From Acephala macrosclerotiorum (lineage: Eukaryota; Ascomycota; Leotiomycetes; Helotiales; Mollisiaceae), in assembly GCA_014904845.1 (NCBI GenBank), contig MU119244.1:124001-188000 (forward strand): 64,000 nucleotides of DNA, written 5' to 3'. Of this stretch, positions 59,042 to 64,000 are shown piece after piece (positions within the stretch are counted from its first letter, which is position 1; each line of letters begins with the position of its first letter). Position numbers and translations under genes: made by a program. Below the pieces are notes generated by a model that was given only the letters and a program-made list of their open reading frames with translations, was not told the DNA's origin and did not search any database.

Positions 59042-61602
59042 GTCGCGACGCACTTGGGAGATGCGTGCAGACCGGAGGCGAGAGGAAGTGGTACACGGAA
59101 CACTTGGAATCGGTTGGGATGAGATGAGCACACACAGAAGGGACTTCTTACGACAGTTGACGACGAATGAGGAATGAGAAAAGTTTCGTTGAGGTATAGA
59201 GGATTTCGAGATCGCGCTGTATTATTATCACGACACACATTCACATACAACAACACACACACATACGACGGGTATATAAAGGTTTGGGCTGGGCTGGAAC
59301 GGAACGGAGGCTGGGACGTCGATAGATGGAAACGGAGCACATTGGACTTGGTTTGGGCGGGAAATGGCGGGAAGCAAGTGAAACTTTAGGGGCCGGATCT
59401 CGTCGAGGCATATTTTTTGCGGAGGGGTTTGGTTTGGACTGGTGGGGACTTTTTTTCTCCTTTTACACATCATCCCTCATCTTCAATTTTCCCTTCTCAT
59501 TCATCTTCTTCTGAACTTTGATTGTTTGCGAGTATTGATAATTTCTTTACTTGGAACTTCGACAACTTGCTTATACCCATATATATTTATCATCGTTACA
59601 TAGTTTTACATACTCCTGTTCATTCACTCGAAAGTCATGTTTCGAGATCATACCCTGTATTTCATTATTGTCCTCTCCTGTTCATTCGAAACGTTGTTTA
59701 TGGGAGGCTTATCAAACAAAGTTGGTTATTCAAGAAAAAAATATGGGAGGAAGCGTCCGCGTCAGCGTTCTAGCGTTGTGAAGCGTTGCATTGGAGGTTC
59801 GATTTGTTTTCTGTTGAATTGGAATTGGAATTGGAATTGGAATTGGAATTGGAATTGGGGGGAACAATGATATTCATAGCTGAGCGAGCGTGGAAGAGCG
59901 TTGCATCTACTATATAGGGGTGGATATTTTCCTTGGACAGAAACTCAGAAGAGGGTCCATTTAGTTTCCTGCTTGCGGATTATGCATGGATTAGGTATTA
60001 TATATCTTAGAAGTATTATTATCCTATAACAATACTTACAATTTCCCTGTGATCTTGAAAATCTCTGCTTTATGAACTCAAATTAGTTGGTGACTCTACA
60101 AGAGATGCTGAAAGTCACGAAACAAGGACTTGGAAGTTGGAAGTTGGAAGTTGCAATTGCTACTTCTGGCATCAATTCCCGGTAGGTTAGAAAGCGAAGG
60201 GTGGACGGTTCAAAACGCGAAAGTTGGTTTTGGCAGGTAAATCTAGCTACGTAAAGACCCCAGTCAAAATTCAGCTCCCTTGCATCAGCGTCGTTCCGCA
60301 GCGAACCCCACAATCTGTACACACGTAAGCACCTCCGTCTCCCGTTATCAATTTCATCCCATCTGATTCTCAACCTAATCTCCATGTCATCGAAATCGAT
60401 ACCCCACAGATTCCCCATCCTCATGAGTCTGATTTCGCTCAATTGACATCCCGCCAGCGACAGGTGTAGGCGACGGCGAGCAAGAATGGTATCTCCTCGC
60501 GATTACAAAACGTAACGCCTCAACTGTGGCGCTTATCACCAGGGTCACTGTACTACTGTACTCCGTAATAAAATCCCGCGCGGGTGCGCCTCCACAGCAT
60601 CGGTAAAGGCATGCGACCTGCCTCTTTGAAGTGTACTTGGAATAGTAGCATTTGTCATAGACTGGGCAACGTGCTCTCATTGCGAAAAATCGCGCAGAAA
60701 TCAAATCGGATGTTTCCTCCGTCGCACCTTGAAACTTGGGGTATCGGAACCAGCCTTACGATAGTTGAGGTGTGGAGGTGAAGATGTGAACTCGGTGTGG
60801 CCGTGACTGTTGGCGGGATCGGACGCTCGCGGGCCACACAGCACTTCACGCTGAGATTGTCGTTGAGCGGTATAAGTTCCAGATGAGATCTCCAGTCCCG
60901 GAGCATGCCGAAGAGGTACTGCTGTGACTGATGATGAGATGCGATTGATGGGTTAGGATCGAGGTCTGATGCAATGCGGTGCAATGTAAGATGCTTGATG
61001 TATGGTACCGGAGTCTTTGGTGTTGAGCGTGTCTGTGACTTGACCGCACAGACTGCCGTGTCGGCGCGAACAATTGATCTTGACGTATGTACAGCGATGC
61101 AGACTTGCAGTTGAAGGCTTTCAGAGAAGGTTCATCCATGGATTTGTGTTTGATAGCCCTGTCACCACTCGGAAGTGCAGGTCGCCGATGTCTTGGGTGA
61201 GCTTGGGTACATTTGTACCGAACGTTGAGCATGGGGGTTAGCGAAACAAACCCTACGAGGATGCAGGCTCCGTGGTGGTTGATCTGCTGCAGGGAAGCAC
61301 CTTGCTCACGTGCATGGTGGTGAGATGTTCCATAGAAGAGGGCTGGAGAGGCTATCGGCTGCATCGGCTGCAGTGCATATTTGAGAAGGCACACCGATGT
61401 CATGCCGGCTTCGTGATCTTCATCACATTCGAATGACACACTTCTGTGATAGTGTCGTACAGAAGCTTAGATTCCGAGATCTGACGAGGGGCCAAATTCC
61501 GGTTCGCGGGACGGCCAGCTGAGATGCGCATAATAGGGGTTTAGATAGTTCCACTAGGGTGGTGTGACAAGCGTGACGAGAATATCGATTTGTATCGAGC
61601 CA
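59042..61602. other. Intergenic region downstream of the zinc-finger gene
   Basis: Contains a hexanucleotide GAATTG microsatellite (59815-59857, about seven units), a CACACA run near 59250 and a pentanucleotide GGAAGTT repeat near 60130. No gene was recognised on either strand. Confidence 0.5.
59815..59857. repeat. GAATTG hexanucleotide microsatellite
   Basis: About seven uninterrupted GAATTG units, read directly. Confidence 0.9.
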
Positions 61603-62270
61603 TCAGCCTCCATGAAGGGTCGAGACGAACAGGATATTGTCGTTGGGCTGCAAGGCGTAGGTGGCTTCGCCTTCAAGTTCCCAGTCGGCGTCGTTGATGA
61701 GGACCAGGATTCCCGGGCGGCTGGATGGATGCAGACTTGTCAGTTCGTTGCCGACTTTGCCAGGTGTTTGAATTGGGATGAAGTTGCAGCAAGTGGTTGG
61801 AAACGGTGAACACAGTTCTGGCTAGGAATGGCTTGCCACTGAATCCTAGATCCTATGACAAGCTGATGTTATGCGTTCTTGATTAAGAAATTGACTGTGA
61901 TAATGAAATGTGGGCAAGATTGATTTGATAACAGGAAAACGGTCGAGGAAGCGGTGAAAGCGGTGAGCAGGCAACTCCTGCAATGAAGACAATGAGGCTT
62001 ACACGTGACCATCGAGGACGAACATCTCCTTCCTGGTATCTTTCATGAGCTCTTCGCAGAGATACTCGACAAGCCATCCCACAGTGATCGCTGCGCCCTT
62101 GCTATCTTTGGCAGGGACTGACAATTTATGCTTGCGCTCGTCAGAGAAGAGCATCTCTAGGCCGCCCCTGGACTCATGTATTAGCATCCTGTAACCCCCA
62201 CGGAAGTTCTGGACTGCGACAGGCCTTACGTGAACTCGACTATGATGGGAATGTCCTCAGCGGAAGCCAT
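61603..62270 (-). CDS. URM1: Ubiquitin-related modifier Urm1
   Basis: Minus strand, three exons: 62230-62270 ([13 protein letters not shown]), 62003-62167 and 61603-61720; introns of 62 nt and 282 nt; 107 residues. The spliced protein contains [60 protein letters not shown] and the terminal FVSTLHGG, the mature Gly-Gly end needed for thiocarboxylation. Length and every block agree with Urm1. Urm1 is activated by Uba4, donates sulphur for 2-thiolation of U34 in tRNA-Lys, -Glu and -Gln, and is also conjugated to proteins (urmylation). The large second intron is supported because only this junction (GT|GTAAGC, CAG|C) restores HVRPGIL. It diverges from ELP2. Confidence 0.95.
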
Positions 62271-62959
62271 GGCTGGTGTGTCGTACGATTTAGATGAGTT
62301 GCGAGGCTCTGGAGTCTTGGAAATTATGTTTGAAAAAGGATGAAAAGGAAGAGAGGCGATTCGGAAAAAATCCTGTGTTGAAGGGCTCGCTTAGCCCTAA
62401 ACCACTGGACCTCTTTACTTATTTTGCTGCAGAATTTATATTTATTTTGACGGCAAGGAGGGTGGGGACCAATGAAACCTAAAATAGATGTAGATCTACC
62501 TTTGAGAATCGTTGCTCGTTGCTTGGGTATTTTGGGATAGCATCAATTTTTGGATAATTTGAATGAACGCAAATCCAAGATAGGCAGCTAGTCAAGCACG
62601 TGCAGTTATCCTAACACAGGAAATACTCGAGGAATTTGACGGAAGCAGAATCAGACTGACTTTTCAGATCTCGTTCGATATTATTCCCTTTAATGTTAGG
62701 TTGTGATGATTCTACCTTGGGCTTTCTGGTTTATTTCTACCTCTTTTTGGAGCTTGCCGTCGGAATCACTTTTAGCGAAAAATCTTCAACCTTGAACGTC
62801 AACTTCGTGAAACCATATCGGATCTGCGAAACTCCTTCCTCGTCTGGTACTTTGGTATTGTGTTTTTGTTACCCGCTTCAATAGATGGTTTCACACCGCT
62901 ACTTTCACGATTCGTATTTCACAACATCCCTTCTGTCCCAATGATTCGGTGAAGCAAAG
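62271..62959. promoter_or_regulatory. Shared divergent promoter of URM1 and ELP2
   Basis: A 689-bp gap between two start codons in opposite directions; no other gene lies within it. No specific binding site is claimed. Confidence 0.6.
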
Positions 62960-64000
62960 ATGAGTCAGTTGGGCGCGGAATACCTGGCAGCAGGAGCCAA
63001 CAGACATCCATCTACTGCGGATTGGGATGTTTCTGGCCTGCTAGCATTTGGAACTGATCGGAATGTCGCTCTATGGCGACCACAGGTGAGCTGTCTTGCC
63101 ACTAGTCACGGGACTTGAAGCAATTCGGGACATCAAGTCAGGGCGGAAAAGTTCCAAATCATCCGAGATGTTGATTCTAATCTGTAAAATTTCGGGCTAA
63201 TCATGGTGTAGGACGAAAATTCGCAAGGTTTACTTGCTCTGCTTAGCAGCCACACAGACACCGTAAACGCCGTGAAGTTCATTCCAGAATCGTCAGGGAT
63301 CTTGGTCAGTGGGTCTGTGGACAAGACGCTGAGAGTATGGGATAAAGATCCATCATCAGGGCTGTACACATGTATTCAAACGCTCTCGGATCATCAAAGC
63401 TCTGTCAACTGCGTTGCCGTGTCGAGTCGCTCTTCCAGGATATTCGTCTCGGGAGCTGCCGATGCGACGGTCAAGATCTGGGTTCTGAATGATCAGAATG
63501 TCGCAAACTTGCAGCAGAGCATCGACATTGTCCCTCGCTTTTTCCCCCTTGCCCTGGCATTGAGTCCTTTGGCAGATGCACCTCAATCCTACGTGCTTGC
63601 AGTTGCCGGCACGAAAGACATCATCCAACTCTATGTCAAAGACTCTAAGCAAAGTCCGGACTTCAAGCTGCAAGCTACACTATCCGGTCATGAAGGGTGG
63701 ATACGTTCTTTGGAGTTCACTCAAGAGAGTTTCGAGCCTACTAGCGACCTCATTCTTGCTTCGGCGAGCCAGGACAAGTACATCCGGCTATGGCGAGTTC
63801 ATCAAGGCAAAGAGTTACCAGCTGCTGCAGCTTCAGCCGACCCTTCACTAGGCGCCTTCATGCCAGGAAAGTCTCTCTCAAATAGAGCTCATCGATTCAA
63901 AGCCGAAGGACTTGACTACTCCGCTACCTTCGAAGCACTCTTACTCGGCCACGACGACTGGATTTACAGCACAAAATGGAGAGCTCTTGGCAACAAATTA
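62960..64000 (+). CDS. ELP2: Elongator complex subunit Elp2, N-terminal part
   Basis: Exon 1 is 62960-63085 (MSQLGAEYLAAGANRHPSTA..., ending ALWRPQ), intron 63086-63211 (126 nt), and exon 2 runs open to the window end, so about 305 residues are visible of roughly 800. WD40 repeats are evident: NAVKFIPESSGILVSGSVDK followed by TLRVWD, CVAVSSRSSRIFVSGAADAT followed by VKIW, GHEGWIRSLEFT ... SASQDKYIRLW, and GHDDWIYSTKW at the edge. The NRHPSTADWDVSGLLAFG start and the GHEGWIRSLEF repeat are characteristic of Elp2, which forms twin beta-propellers in the Elongator scaffold with Elp1 and Elp3. Elongator makes cm5/mcm5 side chains on wobble uridines. The start is the ATG directly before the conserved N-terminus. 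Confidence 0.92.

Noticed and set aside
1..64000. tRNA genes
   Set aside because: I scanned for GGTTCGANNCC-type B boxes with a matching A box and found no complete cloverleaf; this was done by eye and could miss intron-containing genes.
1..64000. CRISPR arrays, operons and other prokaryotic features
   Set aside because: The window is fungal nuclear DNA with spliceosomal introns; the tandem repeats seen are simple microsatellites.

Overview
The window reads as nuclear DNA of a filamentous ascomycete, probably a leotiomycete-like Pezizomycotina. It has compact genes with many 45-75 nt introns (GT...AG, CTAAC/CTGAC-type branch sites), fungus-specific families (HET domain, GH35 lacA type, ATRR-type NRPS-like reductase, Azf1-like C2H2 factor), and one 7.6 kb block converted almost wholly to A+T in the manner of repeat-induced point mutation (RIP). 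The lineage is inferred from gene content and was not tested.

Layout. 1-5863: 3' part of TOF1/Timeless, an alpha-N-terminal protein methyltransferase (Tae1/NTMT1 type) and a small VOC/glyoxalase-fold protein. 6611-10905: a divergent pair, namely a 916-residue protein with a trypsin-like GDSG domain and a transmembrane cassette inside it, and a C-terminally anchored protein of unknown function. 11927-15406: a nine-exon secreted beta-galactosidase (GH35). 16483-18001: two broken secreted-protein genes (cellobiose-dehydrogenase-like and NTF2-like). 18718-23824: a large A-T-R-SDR reductase (probable glycine betaine reductase) and an atypical SDR. 25811-28609: a HET-domain protein with two C-terminal membrane segments. 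29550-33313: a dead alpha/beta hydrolase, a 5S rRNA fragment, small inverted repeats and a cysteine-cluster gene whose 3' end is duplicated in inverted orientation.

34191-41813 is a full-length LTR retrotransposon with 194-bp LTRs and a 5-bp target duplication. Its 5' LTR and body are RIP-destroyed while its 3' LTR is nearly intact, and a younger, unmutated foldback element sits inside it. 42456-45440 is an Hsp70-like ATPase gene with nine exons. 46538-47047 is a decayed AIG2/gamma-glutamylcyclotransferase-like gene. About 10 kb without a convincing gene then precedes an Azf1-like four-zinc-finger regulator (57098-59041). The window ends with URM1 (minus strand) and ELP2 (plus strand, cut by the window end) in divergent arrangement.

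How genes fit together. URM1 and ELP2 act in the two branches (2-thiolation and mcm5) of the same wobble-uridine modification and share one 689-bp intergenic region. The stretch from about 16 to 47 kb is a decay zone around the retroelement: four pseudogenes, a truncated 5S copy and several inverted repeats are interleaved with HET and Hsp70-like genes typical of fast-evolving accessory DNA. All splice sites were assigned by eye from frame continuity and consensus signals. No search or alignment software was used.
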